Shown: positions 14,519 to 22,636 of the stretch, piece by piece
Numbering within the stretch: the first letter of the stretch is position 1
How the letters are laid out: every line of letters starts with the position of its first letter
NCBI GenBank assembly: GCA_050258735.1
Contig: JBLMZJ010000134.1
Coordinates: 1-24,935, forward strand
DNA from: Syntrophomonas_A sp050258735
GTDB lineage: Bacteria > Bacillota > Syntrophomonadia > Syntrophomonadales > Syntrophomonadaceae
DNA length: 24,935 bases
Reading direction: 5' to 3'
Position numbers and translations under genes: made by a program
Notes under the pieces: generated by a model
What the model was told of the DNA's origin: nothing
Databases searched by the model: none
Seen by the model: only the letters and a program-made list of their open reading frames with translations

Positions 14519-16876
14519 GTGATTAACCTGGAAAATATTGATATTAATTATAGAGAGATCCCCATGCTGCCATTGCGGGGGATGTTGGTCTTCCCATATA
14601 CTGTAATTCATCTCGATGTTGGCCGTAAAAAGTCAATCAATGCGATCGAAGGAGCTATGCTGGAAGATAAAGAAGTGTTTTTGGCTACCCAGAAGGAAGC
14701 TCAGTTGGATGAACCCGAGGAAGACGATATCTATGAAGTAGGCACAGTAGCGGAGATCAGACAGATACTCAAGATGCCGGGCGGCACAATGCGGGTCCTG
14801 GTAGAAGGGTTATATCGGGCGGAAATCAAGGATTATTCAGCACACGATCCATACATCAAGGTAGTTGTGGAGGAATTCCATGACAATGATATGGAAAAGA
14901 ACTCAGAAAAGGAAGCCTTGATGCGTACCCTGGTAGCCCAGTTCGAACAGTATGTACGCATAAGCAAAAAGATCCCCCCTGAAACAGTGGTTTCCGTGGT
15001 GGCCATCGAGGAGGCAGGAAGGCTGGCTGACGTGGTGGCTTCCCATCTAGCTCTTCGTATTCATGAAAAACAACGCATATTGGAAGCCAGGGATATAGTA
15101 GAACGTCTCAATTATCTTTGTGAGCTCCTAGCCAAAGAGATGGAAGTGCTGGAACTGGAACGCAAGATCAACGTTCGGGTCCGCAAACAGATGGAAAAAA
15201 CACAAAAGGAATACTACCTGCGCGAACAGATAAAAGCAATACAGAAAGAACTGGGCGATAAGGACGAACGGGCTGCTGAAGTGGAGGAGATACGCCAAAA
15301 TATTGAAAAGGCCAATCTACCCAAGGAAGCCCGGGAAAAAGCCTTCAAGGAATTGGACCGCCTGGAGAAGATGCCGCCTATGGTGGCAGAGGCAGTAGTA
15401 GTGCGCAACTACCTGGATTGGATGCTCTCCCTGCCCTGGTCGGTCGAAACCAAGGATCGGCTGGATCTCAAGGTGGCAGAGACTATACTGCAGGAAGATC
15501 ACTACGGTCTGGAAAAACCCAAAGAAAGAATTCTGGAATATCTGGCCATACGCAAACTGGCCAAGAAGATGAAGGGGCCGATCCTTTGCCTGGTGGGACC
15601 GCCCGGTGTGGGCAAGACCTCCTTGGGCAAATCGGTAGCACGTTCCTTGGGGCGCAAATTTGTCCGCATGTCATTGGGTGGCATACGTGATGAGGCTGAG
15701 ATCAGAGGACATCGTAGGACCTATGTAGGGTCCATGCCGGGTCGCATTCTGCAGGGTATGAAGACTGCCGGATCCAGGAACCCGGTATTTCTGCTCGACG
15801 AGATCGACAAGATGACCATGGATTTTCGAGGCGATCCTGCCTCGGCTCTGTTAGAGGTTCTGGATCCTGAGCAGAACAATAGCTTCTCTGATCATTATCT
15901 GGAGATCCCTTTTGATCTTTCCAAGGTCATGTTTATTACTACTGCCAATTCGGTGCATAACATCCCCCGGCCACTGCTGGATCGGATGGAGGTCATCGAA
16001 CTGGGCGGTTATACGGAAGAAGATAAATTGCATATAGCCATGGATTATCTGGTGCCCAAGCAGGTAAAGGAGCATGGCCTGAAGGACAGCCATTTAACCT
16101 TCTCCGAAGGTGCCATTCGCAAAATCATCCGTGAATACACCCGGGAAGCCGGGGTTCGTAACCTGGAGCGCCAGATCGCTTCTATCTGCCGGAAGGTAGC
16201 CCGCCAGGTGGTGGAGAACAAGGATCACCACGCAGCTATCACCTCTAGTCTGATTGTAAAGTACCTGGGAGCTGAAAAATACAGGTTTGGAATAGCTGAG
16301 AGTGAACGGCAGGTAGGAGTTGCAACCGGATTAGCCTGGACTGAGGTGGGGGGGGATATCCTCTCTATCGAAGTGGCCTTGCTGCAGGGCAAGGGAAACC
16401 TTACCCTCACCGGCAAATTGGGAGATGTAATGAAAGAATCGGCCCAGGCGGCCTTGACTTATGTACGGTCACGGGCTGATTATCTGGATATACCAACAGA
16501 CCTTCTTGAAAAGTATGATGTACATCTGCACGTACCGGAAGGAGCTATTCCTAAAGATGGGCCTTCGGCCGGTATCACTATTGCCACCGCATTGGCTTCG
16601 GCCATGTCCGGTAAGTTGGTACGAAACAATATCGCCATGACCGGTGAGATCACCCTGCGGGGCCGGGTGCTGCCCATCGGCGGGCTTAAGGAGAAGGTCC
16701 TGGCAGCTCACCGTGCCGGGGTTGATACCGTCATAATGCCGATAGATAATAAAAAGGACCTGGCGGATATTCCGGCAAATGTTAAGAAAAAAATCAGATT
16801 CGTTATGGTGGAGCATATGGATGAGGTCTTGGCTGAGACATTGGTTAAAAACGAAGGTAATACCGAGATAAACTGA
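14519..16876 (+). CDS. lonA: ATP-dependent protease LonA
   Basis: A full-length LonA (782-785 residues) that degrades misfolded and short-lived regulatory proteins in the cytoplasm. The N-terminal substrate domain starts with IPMLPLRGMLVFPYTV, and a coiled helical region follows. The AAA+ module has Walker A GPPGVGKT (360-367) and Walker B VFLLDEIDK. The protease domain has the dyad Ser683 in DGPSAG and Lys726 in GGLKEKV. The start is unusual. GTG 14519 overlaps the only good ribosome binding site, GGGAGG (14514-14519); the in-frame CTG at 14528 lies eight bases after it and begins MENIDINYREIP if used. GTG is given as the conservative coordinate. A palindromic hairpin follows the gene. Confidence 0.97.
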   Translation: MINLENIDINYREIPMLPLRGMLVFPYTVIHLDVGRKKSINAIEGAMLEDKEVFLATQKEAQLDEPEEDDIYEVGTVAEIRQILKMPGGTMRVLVEGLYRAEIKDYSAHDPYIKVVVEEFHDNDMEKNSEKEALMRTLVAQFEQYVRISKKIPPETVVSVVAIEEAGRLADVVASHLALRIHEKQRILEARDIVERLNYLCELLAKEMEVLELERKINVRVRKQMEKTQKEYYLREQIKAIQKELGDKDERAAEVEEIRQNIEKANLPKEAREKAFKELDRLEKMPPMVAEAVVVRNYLDWMLSLPWSVETKDRLDLKVAETILQEDHYGLEKPKERILEYLAIRKLAKKMKGPILCLVGPPGVGKTSLGKSVARSLGRKFVRMSLGGIRDEAEIRGHRRTYVGSMPGRILQGMKTAGSRNPVFLLDEIDKMTMDFRGDPASALLEVLDPEQNNSFSDHYLEIPFDLSKVMFITTANSVHNIPRPLLDRMEVIELGGYTEEDKLHIAMDYLVPKQVKEHGLKDSHLTFSEGAIRKIIREYTREAGVRNLERQIASICRKVARQVVENKDHHAAITSSLIVKYLGAEKYRFGIAESERQVGVATGLAWTEVGGDILSIEVALLQGKGNLTLTGKLGDVMKESAQAALTYVRSRADYLDIPTDLLEKYDVHLHVPEGAIPKDGPSAGITIATALASAMSGKLVRNNIAMTGEITLRGRVLPIGGLKEKVLAAHRAGVDTVIMPIDNKKDLADIPANVKKKIRFVMVEHMDEVLAETLVKNEGNTEIN

Positions 16877-16900
16877 AAAGGTCAACATAAATGATGACAC

Positions 16901-16931
16901 GGGCGGATATGGAATCCGCCCATACATTTTT
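16901..16931 (+). terminator. Palindromic repeat copy acting as the lonA terminator
   Basis: GGGCGGAT (16901-16908) pairs with ATCCGCCC (16914-16921) around loop ATGGA and is followed by ATACATTTTT. The core is nearly identical, on the opposite strand, to the hairpin at 4492-4518, so a dispersed element may have been recruited as terminator. It lies 24 bases after the lonA stop and just before the ysxC ribosome binding site. Confidence 0.65.
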
Positions 16932-16952
16932 GGACCAAAAGGAGGGGTGGAT

Positions 16953-17555
16953 TTGAGAATTAAAAATGCCGAGTTCAAGGGCGTATTTGTTGATATGAAA
17001 TCGCTCCCCAACGAGCAGTTGCCAGAAATCGCACTGGTAGGCCGCTCAAATGTAGGCAAATCATCGCTGATCAACAAGCTGGCCAACCAAAGGCATCTGG
17101 CCAAATCCAGTTCCACCCCCGGCAAAACCAGAACCATCAATTATTACCTAATAAATAATGAATGGTATATGGTCGACCTGCCCGGATACGGTTATGCCCG
17201 GGTATCCAAGGCCGAGCAGCAAAAATGGGGAAAGATGATAGAAAATTACCTCAGTAAACGGGAACAGTTGCGCGGCGTAATACAACTGCTCGATATACGG
17301 CATGAACCTAGTGAGAATGATGTTCTGATGCAGGAGTGGCTGCTGCATTGCGAAGTACCCGTCCTGATGGTCGCTACCAAGGCGGACAAAATATCGCGGG
17401 GAGCCCGCCCCAAACATATCAATGCCATCCGACGCAAACTCAACCTGTCCGGGCAGGATTCGGTACTGGTATTTTCCGCGGAAACAGGGGAAGGTTCGGA
17501 GGAGATCCTTTCAGCCATCGCCGAATTGTTAGAAAATCAAAAAAGCGTACGGTAA
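16953..17555 (+). CDS. ysxC: Ribosome-biogenesis GTP-binding protein YsxC/EngB
   Basis: A 200-residue TRAFAC GTPase of the EngB/YihA/YsxC family, needed for late assembly of the 50S subunit. The nucleotide-binding motifs are in order: G1 GRSNVGKSS (about 32-40), a switch region with TPGKTRTINYY, G3 DLPGYG, G4 TKAD and G5 SAE. TTG 16953 is preferred because AAGGAGG (16939-16945) lies seven bases upstream; the in-frame GTG at 16947 would overlap that site. The lonA-ysxC order is common in Firmicutes. A strong stem-loop shared with the convergent SEC-C gene ends the transcript. Confidence 0.96.
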   Translation: MRIKNAEFKGVFVDMKSLPNEQLPEIALVGRSNVGKSSLINKLANQRHLAKSSSTPGKTRTINYYLINNEWYMVDLPGYGYARVSKAEQQKWGKMIENYLSKREQLRGVIQLLDIRHEPSENDVLMQEWLLHCEVPVLMVATKADKISRGARPKHINAIRRKLNLSGQDSVLVFSAETGEGSEEILSAIAELLENQKSVR

Positions 17556-17586
17556 GACTAAAAACAGAGAATCTCGCAGAAAATAA

Positions 17587-17613
17587 AAAGCGTCCGCTAT
17601 TAGCGGACGCTTT
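17587..17613. terminator. Bidirectional terminator between ysxC and the SEC-C gene
   Basis: A nearly perfect palindrome, AAAGCGTCCGCTA (17587-17599) and TAGCGGACGCTTT (17601-17613), sits between the convergent genes. On the minus strand it is followed by TTTATTTT, a good T-tract, so termination of the SEC-C gene is the stronger prediction. On the plus strand it is followed by AAGCATTTT. Confidence 0.75.
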
Positions 17614-17626
17614 AAGCATTTTGGGG

Positions 17627-18868
17627 CTACTGGATGCGCAAGCGCATATAATCCAGGAGTTCGCGGGCTTCATCATTGTCTACCCGGTCATACATGTCAT
17701 CAAGCAAGCTATCAAGGCGATCCCGACCATTTTCTTCGGTCAGCACCTGGGAGGGAGTTTTGCCCTTCAATTCGGTATGAGGAGTATTAAACCACGCCTC
17801 GCATTCCCGGTCCTTTACAATGGTGAACCAAAGACCGGCCATCTCTAATGGCGGAGGATTCATAATAAACCGATCGCTGAGGACTATGAATTCTTTTTCC
17901 GGCCAGATCTCTTTCTGCAGGGTTTTCCAATCATTCAAATCCTGAAGGACTTCATGGCTGGTTAGAATATACTGGTCACCAACAGCTATGCGGTTGTACC
18001 CTCCTTCATTATTTATCGGTTCGAACCACTGAAAACCGGAATTGTCATGAACAAGATGGTAAGAATCCTGGATCCTGTCTATAAACATTTCCTTTTCTTT
18101 ATCATTAATACGGGCGGCCTCGACGTGATTCAGAGTTATATGGGTTTTCTTGAAGGCATGGTTGAAGAGACCATAGATGATCTCTCCTTTAAACTTGAGT
18201 AAATTGACCAGGGTATCACCTTGAAGATCGCAGGCATGCTGCAGGTGTTCCGTCAGGAATTCCATCTGCTCGCCATCATTATCTACCATAAGGACCATAC
18301 CGGAAAAGACGTTGCCATCGGCCATGCGAACGAGACGCCCCAGGAGCAGGGCCGATAATTTATCCTCGGTCGGTTCCCAGGGTTCTTTTAGCAGCACTTC
18401 GCAATTACGGTCCAGAAATATGTCCCGCAATTCCAGGATAAAACCCTCTGCCGATATGACCTCATAAACCGAGAGGTAGGATAGGTTAAGGGCGGCCAGG
18501 CAGTCTTTCAATGGGGTTTCCATAAAACCGCTGTTATTTTTCAAATAGAGGTAGGCCAAGGTATCACCGTCATCGCCGATCTGGTCAAACCACAGCCAGT
18601 CAGAAAAGATAGATTCATGATCACGTTGCATGGTGGCTTCCAGGGCGAAACGTAAAAAGTGTTTCTGTAGTTCACGCCGCACTCTCTTTATTTCTCGTTC
18701 ATAAAACTGGTCCAGTTTTACCTTTACCGCAGTCATCAGATTGTTCATACGGGTAAATGGATCTATAGCAGGATCTAAAAATTCCTGCAATTCGCCGCAA
18801 CACTTTTTATACTTCTTACCGCTGCCGCATGGGCATGGATCATTACGGCCTACCTTGGCTGACTGCAT
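17627..18868 (-). CDS. SEC-C zinc-motif protein with a MbcA/ParS/Xre-like C-terminus
   Basis: A 413-residue cytoplasmic protein of unknown function. Its N-terminus is a SEC-C motif, DPCPCGSGKKYKKCC (Cys12, Cys14, Cys23, Cys24), the zinc-binding element first seen at the C-terminus of SecA. The middle (about 30-340) is acidic, rich in aromatic residues and not recognised. The C-terminal segment (about 355-397) reads ECEAWFNTPHTELKGKTPSQ, then a short helix and GRDRLDSLLDDMYD. It resembles the MbcA/ParS/Xre toxin-binding domain, which typically reads W-L-x-x-P-N-x-x-L-G-G-x-T-P. This match is by eye. No RES-type toxin gene is adjacent. ATG 18868 has AGGGGG eight bases upstream. The gene is divergent from the SLH gene and convergent with ysxC. 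Confidence 0.82.
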   Translation of the reverse strand: MQSAKVGRNDPCPCGSGKKYKKCCGELQEFLDPAIDPFTRMNNLMTAVKVKLDQFYEREIKRVRRELQKHFLRFALEATMQRDHESIFSDWLWFDQIGDDGDTLAYLYLKNNSGFMETPLKDCLAALNLSYLSVYEVISAEGFILELRDIFLDRNCEVLLKEPWEPTEDKLSALLLGRLVRMADGNVFSGMVLMVDNDGEQMEFLTEHLQHACDLQGDTLVNLLKFKGEIIYGLFNHAFKKTHITLNHVEAARINDKEKEMFIDRIQDSYHLVHDNSGFQWFEPINNEGGYNRIAVGDQYILTSHEVLQDLNDWKTLQKEIWPEKEFIVLSDRFIMNPPPLEMAGLWFTIVKDRECEAWFNTPHTELKGKTPSQVLTEENGRDRLDSLLDDMYDRVDNDEARELLDYMRLRIQ

Positions 18869-19047
18869 GTTTTCTACCCCCTGAATATCGTCTTTATGGC
18901 CGGATCAACGATAATAGCTTAGCATACATCACTGAGGCGAGACAAGTTAGACCGGCAAACCTGCTAAATACTTCCTGTAAATATAGCTTCTTTACTATTA
19001 AAATAAAATTAATCACAAAAAAACGAATTTTAGCGAATATTATCGAA

Positions 19048-22000
19048 ATGGTGGTGATTTCCATACACAGCGCATTTTTAAGAACTCTTCCCCCTGCTGT
19101 GGTGTTAATAATAGCATTATTTATTGCTTTTATTGATACATCTGTTGCAGCTGCGGTATCAGGTCCAGACCATTATAGCGATGTTAAGGCTGATGATCCT
19201 AACCGTGTATTTATCAACTATACGTATCATCAAGGCCTCATTACTGGCTTTCCTGATGGTAAATTCCATCCCGATGATGGGATCACCCGAGCACAAGCGG
19301 CAGTGATCATGGTTAAGGCAGCCGGTCTCCAGGTCCCTGCCGAAGCAGCCAGCTCTTTCATGGATGTTCCGGCATCTCACTGGGCGACTAAATACATTTC
19401 AGCTGCCACTGAGGCTGGTTACCTCAAGGGGTTCCCGGACGGTACCTTCAGACCAGACGAGAAACTAACCCGGGCGCAGGGTATAAGCCTGATAATGCGT
19501 TTATGCAGCTTGAGTGACCGGGCTGAGCTGCCAGTGCTGAAGGATGTCTCGCCAGAGTATTGGGCTGCCCACGATATTGGTACAGCCATAACCCTGGAAA
19601 TGATAGGATTATCTGCGGATAAGCAATATGTTTATCCGCAGGCCGATATGACCAGAGCTGTTTTGGCCAGGTCACTGGCTATTTTGCTTACTACCGACCC
19701 GGGCAGGAATCAGACGGCACTGGTAGGGACAATAAGTGAGATCAAGGGTGAAATAAAACTTGTACGTGGTGAAGAAACAAGGCTGCTGACTGGTGATGCA
19801 GATATCATAAAGGGTGACAGCATAACGGCCGGCCCGGACAGCCATGCTAAGATATCCTATCCGGACGGAAGCAGCGCCTTGATAGAAGAGAACACTGCAT
19901 TTACCGTAAAGGAATCAAAGGGGAGACATTACATACAACTGGATGGTACCCCGGCAGTAGCTATCGATTATCTGAACCTTGATGTAAAAACCGGTATTCT
20001 CTACGGTGCGCTGGCCACCAAACGGGGCACAACTGAAAACAGCGGTGATACCAGCCAGTCCAGGTCGTCGGCTCCGATCTTCGCATCCCGAAACAGTTTT
20101 GGCCAATTAGCTGAGTCTCAGGTGGGAGCGGAGCAACCCTGGTATAAGACTGCCCAAAAACAGAAGGTGAAGGTCAAGGTGGATATGCCCTGGGGCGTGG
20201 CGGCTGTCCGGGGCACCTTTTTCAAGGTTACCGTAAACCAGGATGGCAGTTGCAAGGTATCATGCCTGATCGGCAGCGCCGATGTAAGCTCTTCTCAGGG
20301 AACTGTTCCGCTGGGCGCAAATCAAAGCAGCGCCATTACCGGCGAGGGCAACGCGCCATCTGAAGCCGGGAAGATGGACAGCAACGAGGTGATGGGCTTT
20401 AATAATGAGCAGCAATGGATCGTAAATACTGCCCTGCGAATGGATAAAAATCAGGAAGCTCCCATATTGGAAATGGTGCTAGAGACACCGGGGACTCAGA
20501 CCGGGGAGAAGCCCGCCGAGAACCAGGTGCCCAATCTGCAGGAAATCATTGATGCTTTGCATGTCAGCGGTATTCAGCTCACTCCAGAGGTTGTCAAAGA
20601 CCTGCAGCAGCAATTGGAACAACTGTCGGGCAATACGGATTTGGAGCAAAGCATTCCCGGCCTGGATAGTGATCCGAATACCTCGCCGAGTTCCTCATCT
20701 AGTTCGAATGATAATATCAGCGGGATAGCCTATTACCAGCCAGGTATCTATGGCCCGGAGGATGGAACTGCATCATGGAACGTATATAATGTGGTGATAT
20801 ATGCCGATAACGTAACTCTGCGCAACATGAGGGTAACACAGAGTGTAATGATAACTCAGTCGGGCTGCTCTCTGGAAAACATGATCATTGAGGGAGATTT
20901 GATATTGGCTGCAGGTATTGGCGAAGGAGATGTTACCCTAACCAACACCAGTGTGAACGGATCAACCATGATCCAGGGCGGAGGCGGAGGCAGCACTTGC
21001 ATTCGTATAGTAAGTTCAAAGCTGGGCAATGTCATTGCCAACAAGAGCGGCAACGCTGTAAGAATGGTGGCTGAAGGCAGCGCCTCAATTGGATCTCTGC
21101 AGCTATTGTCCGGAGCGATTCTGGAAGAGACCGGGCTGACCGGCAGTGGGACCGGTTTTTCAAGTATTAGTATATCAGGCACTATTCCAGCCGGCACCTC
21201 GATAATCTTGAGAGGGTCCTTTGCCAGCCTTGATATCGGTGCGCCGAATCTGAATATCGTAATAGAATCCGGTAACATTCAAACCATCAATATCTCGGCA
21301 GCTGCTGCCGATACCACTTTGACTATTGCCGGGGGTGCAAGCGTCCAGATCTTAAACGCCAGCGCCGCGGCTATTATCTACGGAACCGGCCAAGTTGTCA
21401 ACGCGGTCATTAATGTAGCCGGGGTAGTAATGGAACAGACTCCATTGAACTGGAATATTAGTGTCGGGATTACCGCCGTTCTCGGGGGGAATACACTAAG
21501 CGGGATCGGCCCAAGCAATGCCTGCGAAGTACTGGGGTCTGTTACGCCGGCGCTGGCGGTTATAGCTACCGGGCAAATCTCGGCCAGCGTCCCCTATGAA
21601 ACCACCAGTCTGACGATCGTACTTTCCGTCAGCCCTGCCGCCACTTGGAAGATGTACAGTGACAGCGGCTGCACAACAGAAATAGTGGATAAAATAATGA
21701 ATCTCGATTTTGGAGCGAATACCGCCTATATCAAGGCTATTGCCCAGGACAGTATCACTTCTCAGGCATATGCCCTGGTGATTACCCGGAATCACAGCAG
21801 CGATTGCACGGTTGCCAATACAGCAACTGCATATACCATAGACAACACAGCCAATACCATCAGCGATACGATTACCATAAACACCAATCTTACCACCGCT
21901 TCATTCCTGGGTAACCTAACCAAACATGCAGAAGCTGCCTGGAAGGTAGTTGACGCGGCAGCAATAGTCACCAGCAGCGCTGAGTTTGACGCAGCTGTGG

Positions 22001-22422
22001 CCAAGGTGGATGCGGCAACACTACTCTTTGGCGATAAATTAGCGGTGAAGGCTGGCGATGGAACTATAAAGGTATACACCATAACAGTTTTGCTGGGTGA
22101 CCCGGTGATAGGAAATGCGGGATCAGCTGGCAATCCCGGCAACAATTTATATGGAGCCAGGTATATTTTTACCTGGGGCAAGTACAGATATTTTGTCTAT
22201 GATAGTGGGAACAATCCATGGCCGCCATATGTTTTTATTTATGCCTGGGATGACAGCAACGTCTCAGGAGGCAACTGGTCGATCCGGGGAGGCCGGTATT
22301 TAACGGGTGTAACAGTTGATTTTGCCGCTCAAACAGTAGTTATAACGACTGATCCAGCCAACTACGAGTCGGGCGGACCATTGGTGGTCCCCTGGAATTC
22401 CTTAAGAATTACCCAGCCATAA
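19048..22422 (+). CDS. Exported SLH-FecR-like surface protein with a beta-solenoid-like region (paralog 1)
   Basis: A 1124-residue exported protein. A signal peptide (hydrophobic core about 14-30, AAA near 34-36) precedes three SLH repeats (about 43-225), e.g. TGFPDGKFHPDDGITRAQAAVIMV, which bind pyruvylated cell-wall polymer. Next come a FecR-like domain (about 227-435) with SYPDGSSALIEENT, PWGVAAVRGTFFKV and CKVSC, a helical segment (495-528), and a Ser/Asn linker. A beta-solenoid-like repeat region (565-805) follows, then two Ig/cadherin-like modules and a unique C-terminus. The role is unknown; a structural or adhesive S-layer component is likely. ATG 19048 is the most credible start, but it lies directly at a GGTGGTGAT sequence that would be the ribosome binding site for a later codon, so the start is uncertain. 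A tandem paralog follows. Confidence 0.9.
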   Translation: MVVISIHSAFLRTLPPAVVLIIALFIAFIDTSVAAAVSGPDHYSDVKADDPNRVFINYTYHQGLITGFPDGKFHPDDGITRAQAAVIMVKAAGLQVPAEAASSFMDVPASHWATKYISAATEAGYLKGFPDGTFRPDEKLTRAQGISLIMRLCSLSDRAELPVLKDVSPEYWAAHDIGTAITLEMIGLSADKQYVYPQADMTRAVLARSLAILLTTDPGRNQTALVGTISEIKGEIKLVRGEETRLLTGDADIIKGDSITAGPDSHAKISYPDGSSALIEENTAFTVKESKGRHYIQLDGTPAVAIDYLNLDVKTGILYGALATKRGTTENSGDTSQSRSSAPIFASRNSFGQLAESQVGAEQPWYKTAQKQKVKVKVDMPWGVAAVRGTFFKVTVNQDGSCKVSCLIGSADVSSSQGTVPLGANQSSAITGEGNAPSEAGKMDSNEVMGFNNEQQWIVNTALRMDKNQEAPILEMVLETPGTQTGEKPAENQVPNLQEIIDALHVSGIQLTPEVVKDLQQQLEQLSGNTDLEQSIPGLDSDPNTSPSSSSSSNDNISGIAYYQPGIYGPEDGTASWNVYNVVIYADNVTLRNMRVTQSVMITQSGCSLENMIIEGDLILAAGIGEGDVTLTNTSVNGSTMIQGGGGGSTCIRIVSSKLGNVIANKSGNAVRMVAEGSASIGSLQLLSGAILEETGLTGSGTGFSSISISGTIPAGTSIILRGSFASLDIGAPNLNIVIESGNIQTINISAAAADTTLTIAGGASVQILNASAAAIIYGTGQVVNAVINVAGVVMEQTPLNWNISVGITAVLGGNTLSGIGPSNACEVLGSVTPALAVIATGQISASVPYETTSLTIVLSVSPAATWKMYSDSGCTTEIVDKIMNLDFGANTAYIKAIAQDSITSQAYALVITRNHSSDCTVANTATAYTIDNTANTISDTITINTNLTTASFLGNLTKHAEAAWKVVDAAAIVTSSAEFDAAVAKVDAATLLFGDKLAVKAGDGTIKVYTITVLLGDPVIGNAGSAGNPGNNLYGARYIFTWGKYRYFVYDSGNNPWPPYVFIYAWDDSNVSGGNWSIRGGRYLTGVTVDFAAQTVVITTDPANYESGGPLVVPWNSLRITQP

Positions 22423-22453
22423 AAAGTGCATGGTTAAAACCTTTTATGGAAAA

Positions 22454-22497
22454 GGCTCACTTATTGATTTAGCATAACAATAAGTGAGCCATTTTTA
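22454..22497 (+). terminator. Terminator of the first SLH gene
   Basis: GGCTCACTTATT (22454-22465) and AATAAGTGAGCC (22479-22490) form a perfect 12-pair stem with a 13-base loop, followed by ATTTTTAC. It lies 31 bases after the stop codon and separates the two SLH genes into distinct transcripts. No convincing promoter for the second gene was found in 22500-22620, though the DNA is AT-rich. Confidence 0.88.
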
Positions 22498-22636
22498 CTA
22501 TATTGTTTAACTATTAAGGAAAATCATCATCTATTTTTGAATAATTTTTCAGAAATTCAGTGTGATTTTGTGGGTTATGTTGTAGACTATAAATAGAATC
22601 GAACGGTGTCGATATATATAGAAATGGGGTGAAAAA

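Noticed and set aside
18940..18990. GGCAAACC sequence upstream of the first SLH gene, suggesting a c-di-GMP (GEMM) riboswitch
   Set aside because: Only this short motif matches; the second conserved half with GACGCAAAGCC and the tetraloop receptor pattern are absent.
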